A program made the position numbers and the translations under genes. A stretch of 64,000 nucleotides of DNA from Torreya grandis (taxonomy: Eukaryota; Streptophyta; Pinopsida; Cupressales; Taxaceae): contig JARHVA010003263.1 of the NCBI GenBank assembly GCA_037957365.1, positions 1,011,001-1,075,000 on the forward strand, given 5' to 3'. The notes beneath the pieces were generated by a model. That model was not told the DNA's origin. It made no database searches and saw only the letters and a program-made list of their open reading frames with translations. Below, in pieces: positions 1-10,789 of this stretch. The stretch's first letter is position 1. Each line of letters begins with the position of its first letter.

Positions 1-577
1 TGTCCAAAGGTGACATAAATGAGGACATAAAAATGTATCATACAAGGGACAACAAAGATGTCACAATAATCAATGCCAAGGATCACATGATATAATCACA
101 CACAAAGTAGCCTATTATGTAAAAGAGAGTAACATAATTAATGGAGCATATAACAATGGATTATTCTACACTATCTATATATTTCAATGTTACATCCAAG
201 TATAATGGCATATCATGTATCATTGTGTAATAAGTGAGTGACTATCAAGGCATGTGTAATAAATATAGGTATCTCAACATGATACACAAGTCATAGAAAG
301 ATATAACCTATAATAGTGCGACATGTCGAATAAGATGCCCTTAGTATAAGCATGCCACTAGGTTGAGGGAAAACCAACATTTTCATGTCCATGTGTAACC
401 TATGTCTTACATGGCACTCAAATATCATGAATTTCAAGTTTTTATGTAAATAATATGCCATCTACCAAACATATTATTAATAACATATATAAATAGTGTA
501 AACTAGAAATCATGCCATGCTTAGGTTCTAATTTTGGTTTTTTTAAATATTTGATTTTTTTTTTTTTCTTATTAGTT
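1..577. other. left flank, no gene found
   Basis: No open frame of note and no recognisable domain. The DNA is A+T-rich and carries short words such as gacataa and acatgata, like the non-coding 3' regions of the Tat-type elements further right (around 27.6-28.0 kb). It may therefore be the 3' untranslated part of another element into which the next element inserted; this is inference. A run of T lies at about 556-567, just before the element boundary. Confidence 0.4.
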
Positions 578-1606
578 TGTGATCATAGTAATTTGATAAA
601 GAGAAGAGGTTAGTCTTGTATTAGTCCAAAAAATAATGAAATGAACACATTAACATATTAACATCTCTAGCCTAGATCATAGGGGGAGTTTAATGAAAAA
701 AATGCAATTAAAAACACAACTAAAATGGAAAAGACATCAAATCTCTTACCTTACTTGAGAGCTCTAAATGCTTCACTTAGTGGCTTGCTTGGTTTATTCT
801 TCAAAGAGTCTTTGGCAATGGAGTTTGTGTATCCCCTTCTCTCCTTATCACCTTGGCTTGGTTGTTGTTTCTTGGCTTAAGATCTAGGTATGGTAATAAT
901 ACTTATATGAAGTTATGGAGAAAAATCTTGTATAATAACTCTACAATATCCAAACTTAGAATTCAATGGGTAATTGGTATTTATAGAAAATGGATCTAAC
1001 CCTCACCCAAGGTGACTTAATGTGTAGTTTAAACATGGAATGAGTTAAAAACTAACTGAAGTGAGTCAAGACTAACCCTAGTAGAGTTAATAGTGGTCAA
1101 TTAATTATGACTTTCAATTACTAGTCATAGTTCTCAATTTAGACATTTTGGGATATTTTTTAAAAGTCTTGACAACTCATAAACATAATCATGAAAGGCT
1201 ACGATATTTCATATTTTAGAATTTTCTTTTTTAGTAATTCTTTAACTGCACATGGATAATTTTACAAGGCATTTAATTTGGTTTAGTTTTTTAATTAATT
1301 CTGACTATCCATTTATCATTTTCAAGATTTGATTTTATGTGTGCAAGTGCCACACTTAATAGGTTCATAAGCTAAATTGATAGTTATGATGTCACAAGGT
1401 GATTGGGGATGAATTTGTAAAAGATTATTGTTACATATGATACAATATCCCAATTAGGGTTATCTCAACATGATTCTAAGATTTGATAAATGATATACAA
1501 GTAAATTTGGAATGTTTAGTGATTCCTAGGCTTAATTTTAAAGGTTGGTAGGAATCAGTATGAAGTACGATCAAAGGCCAATTATGGCCAATTTTAAGTG
1601 TCAACA
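578..1606 (-). repeat. 3' LTR of the 16.5 kb Tat-type element
   Basis: About 1,029 bp, collinear with 16060-17093. It begins TGTGATCATA and ends GTGTCAACA on the plus strand. Shared landmarks are the segment with tagcctagatcatagggggag (669 and 16150 areas), ctaaccctcacccaaggtga (996 and 16483 areas) and the closing aatcagtatgaagt block. The differences are scattered substitutions and small indels, so the insertion is old. A TATA-like word (TATAAATA in sense) lies at 978-985. Confidence 0.9.
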
Positions 1607-1625
1607 ATTTGTCCCTGTTTGGGAA
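1607..1625 (-). other. polypurine tract (PPT) of the Tat-type element
   Basis: Directly inside the 3' LTR the sense strand reads CAAACAGGGACAAAT and is then followed by the LTR start TGTTGACA. A purine-rich GGGACAAAT block touching the 3' LTR is the usual plus-strand primer arrangement in plant Ty3/gypsy elements. It is seen on the plus strand as atttgtccctgtttg. Confidence 0.65.
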
Positions 1626-1815
1626 GGCATTGCAAGATATAGGCATAAAAATGTCTTCTAAAATAATGAAAAGGTCATGTATGCCTATTACTTTAATGAT
1701 GATGGATGAACTATAGGTGCACCCCTCGATGGATTGGTTGGTAAAGGGGTCAGCAATCTATCCCTCAAAAGGAGGAAACGATTGGACCAAAAACATGAAA
1801 TGATGGTGTGGAAAA

Positions 1816-2260
1816 GACTTATTTTCCCATAGGTAGTTAAAATTAGTGGCATATAAAGTTTCCCTAGTTGGGTAGACAAATAAGATGATTTGCCCCCAGG
1901 TGGTTATAATCATCAGCATAGGTGGGATAAAAAAGGTAATGATTTGACCAAAGGTATTTATAATCATCAAAAGGGAAAATTGTGATTTACCCACAAGTAA
2001 TTAGAATCATTCGTAGGATAAAAACACACCCCATGTGGGTAGATAGAGATAATGGTTTGCCAAAAGGTTGTTATAAGCATTATCACAATGAAAATGTGCC
2101 CTAATTGGGCAAAGCAAAATAATGATTTTTCCATAGGCAGTTATAATCAGTAACCTTCAAATGGATGGAAACATGATGATTTATCCAAAGGCAATTATAA
2201 TAATTGGCTTAGTATGTGGGATGGTATATAATGATTTTCCCATAGGCGGTTATAATCATT
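1816..2260. repeat. array of eight hairpin-forming units, ~55-60 bp spacing
   Basis: Eight degenerate copies of a ~31-bp unit whose ends are complementary (AATGATT ... AATCATT). The middle often reads GCCCATAGGC or close to it, giving a second inner stem. Units start near 1816, 1884, 1937, 1981, 2050, 2120, 2174 and 2229. The best copy (2229-2260) is atgattttcccataggcggt followed by tataatcatt. Linkers between units are less conserved than the units. The array lies in the 3' non-coding part of the Tat-type element. Its function is unknown; a role in RNA structure is only a possibility. Confidence 0.75.
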
Positions 2261-2527
2261 GTACTCTGATAGTGGCAAATATGATATGGAATATGATGGC
2301 AAATTGGTATAAAGAATAAAGATGAATTTAGGAAATTGACTAGTAGGGAGATGCTCATTTGAACTATCAAGGTTGAAAATTCTTTCAATTTTTCAATTAC
2401 TCTATGTAGGATTTGATTTGGATTAGATCGAGAAATCATCGAGTGCCAAGGAGATATATCATTGCCTCATTACCATGTAGACTCTTAGATCTGATTTTTG
2501 TTGTAGCACATGATGATAGGCATCATG

Positions 2528-3149
2528 TGTTAGGAATAAATCATAAATTGAAGTAGAACAATTTCACAAAATCATAAAAATAATAATATGAATAGAGATG
2601 TAGAAAAAATAGAAATAAACAAGCAAAATAAAAAGACCAGATTTAATGTGGTTCACCTAATATGGGCTACATCCACCAAGAAACACTTGTTAAATTTTTA
2701 TTACAATCCACAAGAGTACAATCCACTCTTATATCTATCTTCTCATAATTACAATTCACAAATATTGTTTAGAGCTATGCTCAACAAACCCTCTTGAATT
2801 TTCCCCTAAATTCACACACTCTATTATTCCTTCTCAAACCCTTATTCTCATAATGTATTGCCTAAAAAATATCCATCTATACATAATACATCAATAAAGG
2901 GGTATTACAAAACAATGGGTACCAAAACCATGGGAAAATTCAACCCAAAATGGTTTCCCATTAAAGGGGGTCCAAAAATGTTTTTGGGGGCTACCACCCT
3001 TGAACCCCAGTGAGAATACATATAGAATGTACAATACATTTTAAATGTATAGTATTTGAAATACATTGTAATTTATAAATAGGCTCCACAACACAACATC
3101 ATGATAGAACACCATGATAACTTGGCCTAAATATGCATAAAGACTAACA
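2528..3149. mobile_element. putative solo LTR, 622 bp, inside the Tat-type element
   Basis: Begins TGTTAG and ends CTAACA, a 6-bp inverted terminal pair with TG/CA ends, and is flanked on both sides by CATG (2524-2527 and 3150-3153), a 4-bp target duplication. It contains a segment (about 2637-2690) with gatttaatgtggttcacc and gggctacatccacc, words I associate with LTRs of plant LTR retrotransposons. There is no internal direct repeat and no coding domain, so a solo LTR left by recombination is the simplest reading; a very short non-autonomous element is the alternative. It separates the two blocks of hairpin units of the host element. Confidence 0.65.
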
Positions 3150-3876
3150 CATGATCCAATATTCAATCAAAAATAATGCACCAATGATATAAACCATGAT
3201 GACAATGTGGACATATGAATATGTATGGATTCAATAATAATGTGCAAAAAATCACCCAATGAATGGATATATACTGAATCAAGTCACAATTAAAAAACAA
3301 ACAAATAGAAAGACAAACTACCAAGAAAATAAAGAACAAAACAAAGAGAAACATGAAAAAAAACACAAACAATGGTTAATCACAATGTTAGTACAAATAA
3401 CACGACATAAACACGATGATGAATATTGACCCTATAATATAGGAAACAACATAACAAACAAAAAAATCAGGGAATAGAAGAAAAGGAAGGGGGTGGTCAA
3501 GCTATATCTAGATGCATTAGGCAAGTGGATGATGCCTACATAGTTTCATGGATTCAAGGTCCAACAAAAACTTCAGGCCAAATGTAGTTCTCCTAAGAAA
3601 TGGGATAGAAGAAAATGATGAGAAAGAATAATATGGATGTTTTAGTAGAATATGGGAATGGTCTTGTAAAATGGTGAGAGTATGAGATGTTAAGGCTAGT
3701 AAGGATGGGTAAGTTAGATGATAAGTGGTTTCTTGTGAAATAGCCTATGGTTCCCATAATCCTTAAAGAAAAGAAGTGGTCAATGTTTAGGGTTTTCTAA
3801 AAAAAATTCAAATGTTTTTGGAATATTCTAAGTATCTCAACTTGATAGAGAATGATGAGATACTACACAGTCTAAG
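3150..3876. other. 3' non-coding DNA of the Tat-type element, no gene found
   Basis: A+T-rich with an A-rich stretch on the plus strand (about 3290-3370) and no recognisable domain in either strand. A segment at 3531-3570 (gatgcctacatagtttcatg then gattcaagg) resembles the stem-loop motif described at 47197-47246 and 63536-63579. Confidence 0.5.
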
Positions 3877-4040
3877 CTCATAAAATGGTGAAAGAGTTCA
3901 AACTTAACATTTCTCGTAAAATGACAAGAGTGTGGCTTAGGTTGCTCACAAAATGGCAAGAGTGTGGCTTAATTTACTCACAAAATGGAGAGAGCATGGC
4001 TTAGGTTGATAATAAAATGGTAACAACATGGTAAAGAGTG
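3877..4040. repeat. 32-bp tandem repeat, about five units
   Basis: Three exact-period units (3913-3944, 3945-3976, 3977-4008) of the form ctcacaaaatggcaagagtg followed by tggcttaggttg, flanked by more diverged units on both sides (from ~3877 and to ~4038). A single related copy lies near 3664-3690. It is non-coding and sits between the hairpin-unit blocks of the element's 3' region. Confidence 0.8.
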
Positions 4041-4242
4041 AGTGAGATGACCTCAATGGGAATTGAGTGTTACCTACATAGTCTTAGGATGGTACCTCAA
4101 GTCACTATAGTTTTGCCTTATAGTGGAGGAATCGACCTAGTGTAGAAGCTAATTTAAACAAAATAGGTAAATTTGGAAAATGGAATAATACAACATAGGC
4201 ATGTCAAAGTGGTAATTTAATGCATGATAAATAAGTTTTACC

Positions 4243-4373
4243 CTTAATTTTCCCATAGGCAATTATAATTAGGAAGAAACAACATAGGTAAATGATACTA
4301 ATGTTCCCATAGGTGGTTATAATTAGTGGCATGACTATGAATCACTGATTTGCCTAAAGGTAGTTATAATCAA
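4243..4373. repeat. three further hairpin-forming units
   Basis: Units near 4243-4272, 4297-4330 and 4345-4373 match the 1816-2260 family: cccataggcaattataatta, cccataggtggttataatta and tgcctaaaggtagttataat. Their arms are TAAT/ATTA or TGATT/AATCA. They are separated from the first block by the solo LTR and the 32-bp tandem repeat. Confidence 0.7.
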
Positions 4374-4679
4374 GCCCACTTTGTATAGAATAAAACAAGA
4401 AATGAAGGATAAAAATGCCAAACCACTATCATATTACTCCAAAATACAACCTCTGTTTAGAAAACTGAAACAACTACTATAACTAAATCTTAATCTTCAT
4501 GCTAAAACTAGCCATGGAACCAATAGAATAAAACCAAGGTCAAAGGGTTGGGTAGGGAGGGTTAAAAATAACTTGATAGATAAAAAAGGTATGGTAGAAT
4601 GGTATGGTATAAGGAATAATGTTGATATTATGGTATAATTGAAATGGGCCTCATAGATAATACACCAAGTCTCTCAATC

Positions 4680-5690
4680 GAAGTAACTCTTGAGGTGTAT
4701 AATGTTCATCGACACATCAAGTTAATCCTCATCTAGTATAACGAGCCTATATGCTTTAGTGCCATAGTTTTAAATAATAATGAAAGGGCCTATCCAATTA
4801 GGTTTGAAATTTCCTTTGTGTTTCTTATTGACTATGGTATTATGTTGGTTTTTTTCAGGATAAGATCACCAAGCTCAAATTTTCTATATTTAACACACCG
4901 GTTGTAGTGGCCATGAATTTGGTACTAGTATGCTTGAATTTTATTGATTGTGTCCATGTGTTTCTCATCAAGTAACTCCATCTCTTTCAGGTGAGCTACT
5001 CAATAATATTCATTGTCTTAGACATGCTTCAAAGAGATGTATAAATAAGGTAACTTAATCTCAATGGGAAGAATGGCCTTAATGCCATAAGCAAGTGACT
5101 ATGGAGTGGCTCCTATTGGAGTATGGTGGTTGGTATGGTATTCCCAAATGGAATAGAATATTTAGAGGTGCCAATTGTGTCCAACATCATTGACAACATT
5201 TTTAAGGATGTTGACAATGGTTTTATTAGATGCTTTTGTCTAGCCATTACCTTGTGGGTAATATATTGTGGAAAATGTTGAGTAATTTTGTACTCAACAC
5301 ATAGCAATTTGACACCCTTGTTTTTTAATGATCCATAATTATCATATATAATTTTAGAAGGGATACCATAATGAAAAATGAGATGGTTAAATATAAATTT
5401 GTAAATTTGCTTTCTAGTCATGTAAGTGATGGGTATAGCTTCAACCCACTTAGTGAAGTATTTTATGGTAGTAAGGATATGTTTATGGCCATTAGATGAG
5501 GTGGGATTTATCTTCCCAATAAGATTGAGGCCCCATGTATAAAATGGATAGAGTGTAATCATTGGTTTCAAAGTCTTGGTTAGGACATGAATCAAATTGG
5601 CATGCTTTTGACATTTTTTGCACTTTTTAACATAAATAGTTGCATATGCATCCATCGTTGGCCAATAGTACCCAGTATGCAAGAGATTTT
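4680..5690 (-). pseudogene. integrase of the Tat-type element, inactivated
   Basis: Minus-strand remnant of the C-terminal part of Pol, which joins element cDNA to the host chromosome. The zinc-binding end is seen as GYYWPTM followed by CKKCQKH (~5600-5675). The core reads WGLNLIGKI, then LTTIKYFTKWVEAIP where family members have D after the isoleucine, so the first catalytic Asp is replaced by Lys (~5465). The second Asp survives in GIPSKIIYDNYGS (~5340), while the third region (~5260) no longer shows the Glu. The frame is continuous at 5113-5682. Past a TAG it goes on as SLAYGIKAILPIEIKLPYL (to ~5045), the conserved tail of plant gypsy integrases. Weaker matches run down to EHYTPQELLRLRDL (~4660). 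Confidence 0.88.
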
Positions 5691-6039
5691 TGGATAGGAT
5701 AACACTATTGGTTTGGGATCCATATAATCCTTCATGAACTTCCCATAATGCTAATGTAGATTCTATTGAATTTAAATAATGAAGTAGAGTTCCATCAAAA
5801 CTATGGTGGTATAAGGCTGGTTAGAGTAAGGTATATCATGAAGATTGGTGGATAAAGGCCTTATATTGTTTATGGGATAGGTTTGGTCATAGAATGTGGT
5901 TTTAAAGATAGGCATAAGGGTCTAAATACCATATAGAGCTGGGACCAATAATATCACAGATCATTGTAATGGTTGAAGGTTGATGAGCAGGCTCTAGAAG
6001 ATTTTTGATGAGGAAATGATTTTCTTTTGCCTTGTTAGT

Positions 6040-6480
6040 ATGATGGATCAAAGATACAATGGTGGAAATGGAATATATAGTTATATTACAATCCCTTAGT
6101 ATATGTTTAAATTTTAAATAAATAATCTTCTATTTGAGAGTGTTGACCATGGCCTTATACGACACTAAATTGTCAAGCTTGGTCTAAAAATGATCTGTAA
6201 CTTGATTGATGATTAGTTGAAAATCGCCATAAATATCTATATGTTGTATGTTCCATTTTAATACATGTCAAATCCCTATAATAAGTGCTTAATATTCATC
6301 CATGTTGTTAGTACAAGGAAAGTTGATACAAAATGATTTAAGGATAAGATCCCCCTATGGTGTAACAAAAAATAAGCCTACTCTCGATCCATGTGAGGTG
6401 AATGGTCCATTAAAATATAGATTCCAATGTTATTCCTCAAGATATTTTTCAATGATGGTCATTATGGACTCACCTACAAA
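6040..6480 (-). pseudogene. second (archaeal-type) RNase H domain of the Tat-type element
   Basis: Between RT/RNase H and integrase the minus strand encodes, with several stops, WNLYFNGPFTSHGSRVG, CTNNMDEY, IDIYGDFQLIINQV and LRDCNIT. These match in order the extra RNase H that marks the Tat lineage (normally LYFDGA, CTNNVAEYEAL, VYGDSQLVINQV). The first catalytic Asp is Asn here, a G-to-A type change. The enzyme would remove the RNA template during cDNA synthesis. The word encoding WNIQHIDIYGD (~6228-6262) is the likely source of fragments copied into the RT gene near 7.2-7.5 kb. Confidence 0.8.
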
Positions 6481-6599
6481 TTGAAAATTCAGTGGTTCGG
6501 TATCTACTAGGGGTGCTTCAACAAGTTGATCTACTAGGACTTTCCCCTTGATGGGTTTTTGGTTGATGTATTCTATCTTAAACTCACTAAAAATCATGA

Positions 6600-7189
6600 T
6601 CTATTTGGCCATGTGGCCTTATAAATATATTTTAGATAGTATATACTTGAGTAGATCTACTTTGAAAATGACCATGGTCTTATTACTTAACATGTAATGT
6701 CATAGTTTCAGAGCTGTGAATACCATAGCTAAATAGGATTTTTCAATGGGCATATAATTGTGCTCCTACATGACCAATGCACAAATTAAATAGTACACAG
6801 AATGATCCTTTTCATTATCATCATGTTGATCTAAAAGTACCCCTATGGAATTATCCATGGTAGATAGATATAGAATAAGAACAGCTTTCCTGGCATTGGT
6901 GGTAATAAAATAGGGTAGTTTGTTAGATAGTCCTTCAAATGCTGAAAATCTTTCTGGTATTCTTTGTCCCAATGAAATGTAATTACCTTTTTTAACAATT
7001 GTGTAAATGGATTGAATTTATTGGCCAATTGATATATGAAGCATCTAATAGACTGTATCTTACCCTACAAACTATGAGGCTACTTCAAATTGGATGGTGG
7101 TGGAATCTATGTTATGTATTTTACTTTAGCTAGATCAACATTAATGCCTCAGTAAGAGATGATGAAGAATAGAAATTTACTATAAGTAA
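6600..7189 (-). pseudogene. RT C-terminal part and first RNase H of the Tat-type element
   Basis: The minus strand reads, across frames, CVTYSKFLFF (normally the CVTSGKLLGF-type motif, ~7175), GINVDLAKVK, IPPPSNLK, GKIQSIRCFIYQLANKFN, PFTQLLKKVITFHWDKEYQK, then a frameshift into ILYLSTMDNSIGVLLDQHDD and HSVYYLI (~6790). This is the RT thumb/connection and the start of the RNase H domain. The frameshift falls near 6900 and stops are scattered. It is separated from the RT palm by the rearranged insertion described next. Confidence 0.85.
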
Positions 7190-7505
7190 CACAAAAAAAT
7201 TACTTGACATGTTGAATATATATATGTTGTTTGTTCCATTGTTGAATATCTTTATGTTACATTTCATGATATGATGCATGACATTGTCGAAGACTATGTC
7301 AATGACATATTGGGTAAATCAAAGACCCATGCTAATCATCTAGTTATACTAAAAAAATATATTTGAGAGGCTAATCATCTGTATGTTACATAGAGATGAA
7401 GAATAGAGATGATGATGAATATCTATATGTTGTACGTTCCATTGTAATATCTAGTTATACTAAAAAAAATTACTATGTTGTATGTTCCATTGTAAGAGAT
7501 GATGA
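7190..7505. other. rearranged insertion inside RT: inverted copy plus RNase H scraps
   Basis: This ~315-bp stretch interrupts RT between FERLHHL and CVTYSKF. It holds 7261-7372, an inverted copy of the adjacent RT segment 7506-7616 with only a few differences over 111-112 bp (133-bp spacer). It also holds three short copies of the second-RNase H sequence near 6228-6262 (words like atatgttgtatgttccattg at ~7218, ~7422, ~7474) and repeats of agagatgatgaag (also at ~7152 and ~7496). A third partial copy of ctagttatactaaaaaaa sits at 7451-7468. As a result the upstream reading frame ends in RT residues followed by WNIQH from RNase H. Repeated template switching is the simplest reading. Confidence 0.8.
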
Positions 7506-8085
7506 AGCCTCTCAAATATTTTTTTTAGTATAACTAGATGATTATCATGTGTCTTTGATTTACCCAATATGTCATTGACATAGTCTTCGACAATGTCATG
7601 CATCATATCATGAAATATGATGGTCATGGCTCTTTGGTATGCGGCCCCAACATTATTAAGACAAAATGGCATAACTTGATAAAAAAATGTTCCCCACAGT
7701 ATGGTGAACACTATTTTATGTTGGTCTTCTAGTGCAATCCTGATCTGGTTGTATCCAAAAAATCCTTCCATTAGTGAAAACATTTTTTATTTGGTCATGG
7801 ATTCAACAATCATGTCAATGTTTGGTAGAGGAAATTCATCCTTAGGGTAGGATTTGTTGATATCTCTAAAATTAGTACATATTCTAATTCCTTCAGGTTT
7901 CTTACTAACTAGTACAACATTCAAGATCCACTCTAAGTAGTTGATCGATCAAATACATCTCGCTTCCAAGAGTTTTTTCAAATCTTTGTTCACTAATACA
8001 ACAATGCAAGGATGCATCTTGCACAATTTTTATTTAATAGTTTTTGCATCAGGATGTACCACAAGGTGGTGTACAACCAAGATAG
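7506..8085 (-). pseudogene. reverse transcriptase palm/fingers of the Tat-type element
   Basis: RT remnant on the minus strand. In order: HPDAKTIK and KMHPCIVVLVNKDLKKLLEA (~8075-7970), VVLVSKKPEGIRICTNFRDI (~7925-7865), YPKDEFPLPNIDMIVES (~7850-7800), MFSLMEGFFGYNQIRIALED (7783 onward), WGTFFYQVMPFCLNNVGAAY, and the catalytic box as DYVNDIL (~7565) where active enzymes have YVDD. The Asp-to-Asn change destroys the metal site. One frame is open from 7783 down to 7460, but its last residues come from the rearranged insertion. RT would have copied element RNA into cDNA inside gag particles. Confidence 0.9.
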
Positions 8086-9792
8086 GGTCCAAACCATGCA
8101 TGTCTAAGTAGGCCTAGGCAAATATACCAATAAACTCCCGCAAAAGGGATGTAAAGATGTCACATTCCTCCTCAGTGAGGGATGCACCTAACTTGATCTA
8201 TTTCAAGTTGTTTGAAGTCCTGATGTTAAATTTTGTAGTTTCCTCTAAAAGAAGAGTTGAACCATCTTTTAGAATGGTTGGCAAAGATTGAAATTGGCCT
8301 ACAATAGTAGAGTCCTCTATTAGGAATAGTTCTTCAAGTTATCCTAGGCATGATGATTTAGAATCCCCCAAAGGTAGGGATGACCATGTGACAAATACTA
8401 TCAAGAACTCTTAGATGATTCAATCAAAATCCTATTATTCTTCAAAATTGAACTCAAACCCATAGGCAAGTTCATCATTGGCAGTGTCCTAAGCTATGTT
8501 TGAGGAAGGTTGAATACCCCCATCTAATGGCACCTGAAATAGGTTTTCACGACTAATTTGGCCTTTCTCTTTAATATTTCCCTAATCCAAAAGTGCCTCA
8601 AAGAGGTTTTCACTTTGGGACCTTAATGCTTCATTTAATTGTTTATGGCCAAGGGTGTTCACCCATTTTCTAGAATAGTCTTCAGGATCTAGTTTGATTG
8701 CGAACCCTTGTTTGTGGTCTCCCAATGGAACATTGTCCTTTAGGCCTAGAAAATCACAAAATGCCTCATCACTTTGAAACTCATCAACTGGTATTATGGA
8801 TTATTTTTGGTCCCAATCTATAAGTTAAAGATAATATAGAGGAAGTGGGATATGGAAAATAATTGGTTGAAGGGTACAAATGGCATTGGTGTCAAACAAA
8901 TGGTATTGGCCAAATCATTGAAAGGGCTATGACTAGACTCTAATTCACTATCAACATCATCATCACTAGTTTTTGGCATTGGAACATGAATAACATATGT
9001 GGATTCACCCCTGGGCAATTTAAATCTAAGGCCATATGTTCCTTTACATAGAGTGGTACAAATTGTCTCAAGTGGACCCTATTGATTTAGCCCATGGCCT
9101 TCTCCTTCATAGGTATGCTTCTCCATGATTTTGTTCAAAATGGGATACTTGGCATTTATCTAACAATTGGACATTTTTTTATACAACCAAGATTCATCAT
9201 TTTCCAGTGGATCTTGTTCCTGACTAGTAGCTAGTATGAAAATGATAGGTGTTAGACTATGTAGTTTGTCTTTGCCCTTTCTTTGCCATTTCATGTAAGG
9301 TGGTTTGGCTTTGGATATTCCATAGGACTTGGGGTTCTATGAAAGTTTAAAAATATGAAATGTATTGTGGGTCAAGTATTCTCTTGGGACATTATCTAAG
9401 ATGGTATAATGATTAGATATTTTAGGAGGTAGCATGTGGGAAAGTGAATCAAGGATATTTGGATCAATGTAATTGGCCTCTTGTGAATCAAAAAATATTT
9501 ATTTTCCCTTGTCCTTATTAATAACTATATTTAGGCCAAAATGATAGTTAGAGCTTTGGTAATCATCCTCTAAATTTTTACAATGTTCGTATGGATATAA
9601 ATCTCCATGAATGGTAACCTCTATACTAGAATGGGAGAAATTGTTACACTAGTGCAATGTTGAAGGAATTACATGAATCTCATGTATCCAAGGTCTACCC
9701 AAAATCATATTATATAACAATTTAAGGTCTAAAACATAGCATAGTGTATGGTGGGTTAAGGGCCCAATGATAACTAGCAAGCTGATGGTGCC
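8086..9792 (-). pseudogene. protease-RT spacer of the Tat-type pol
   Basis: No conserved enzyme motif, only short minus-strand frames. The longest (9018-8818) has an acidic stretch, SDDDVDSELESSH, of the kind often found in the poorly conserved linker between protease and RT in this lineage. The position between the two domains and the same strand make pol linker the best call. Nothing else is recognised here. Confidence 0.5.
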
Positions 9793-10155
9793 TTATGATT
9801 CCCACTCTTTAGTATCATAGGCTTTGATGGTGATCATTTCTGGTTGGATATCGGTCTTGGTATACCTTAAAAGCTTGATGAGATATAGATACATAATGTT
9901 TGGACTCAATCCATTGTCTATGAGGACACATTTCACTTTGTGCCACATTATGACAACTTTGATGTATAATGGATTATTATGAATAGCGTCAAGGGATGAC
10001 ATATCACTTTGGTCAAAGGATAACTGATGGCTTGGGTCTAAATGTATAACCAAAGCTTGAAAGTGGTCTAGGGATATGCCATTAGGAACATGGGATTGGC
10101 TGAGGAACTCTATTAAGATGTTCTTATGGATCATAGATGTATACAAAAAATCCAA
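9793..10155 (-). pseudogene. aspartic protease of the Tat-type element
   Basis: A 120-codon minus-strand frame with the retropepsin-like active-site neighbourhood KCVLIDNGLSPNIMYL (~9945-9900). The DNG triad position is kept (plant gypsy proteases commonly read VLIDNGSS or VLVDSGSS here). PLYIKVVIMWHKVK precedes it and the MITIKAYD segment follows, as in family members. The protease would cut Gag-Pol. The frame ends at a stop right after this segment and the flap half is not recognisable downstream, so the domain is incomplete. Confidence 0.8.
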
Positions 10156-10789
10156 TATGGAAATTTATGCCAACATTTCTGTAGTTATTCCATAATATCA
10201 AACATTTTTAATTTCATAGTGGTATATGGTTTGGTCTTAGCTATAATGGTGGGTTGGATGGGTGTAGTAGTAGGTGGTTATGGGCTTGGTATGGTAATAT
10301 TCAACCATCAAGTTATGATTTCACAATTGAGATTAGATATAGGACCATTATTGATAACAAATGATGGTGGTGGGGGATCAGATAGGATAAGTCTCAGTTG
10401 ATGATGCACTTGTGTGTGGTCATAATGCAAAGATGAGTTATCAGTATGAGGTCTAAGAGTATTAATCCCTACTTGTTGGTATGCCTATATAAAGTCTTAG
10501 GTCAATGAATGATCATTAGCATGGGTTAATTATTTGGAATTGATTATCAATGGGCTTATTTGATTGGTATTTGGTCTTGAATTGATGGAGATGGTGGAAA
10601 CATGACCTCCCATAATATGGCCTAAAACCTTATTGTAGTCATGTGCAATTGCATGGTAGGTTTGTTGGTCATTGGCATCATTTTTTGGTTGTTGATACTA
10701 TTTTTGTTTTTATTTTGGCCTTTGTTACTGATTGTTATGTTATGGAAAGGGGTATTGATATATATTGAGGTTCTAATTAGATGTGGAAG

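Noticed and set aside
1816..2260. CRISPR-like array (short repeats with spacers)
   Set aside because: Units are diverged hairpins in a plant retrotransposon, spacing is irregular and no cas gene exists; the sequence is eukaryotic.
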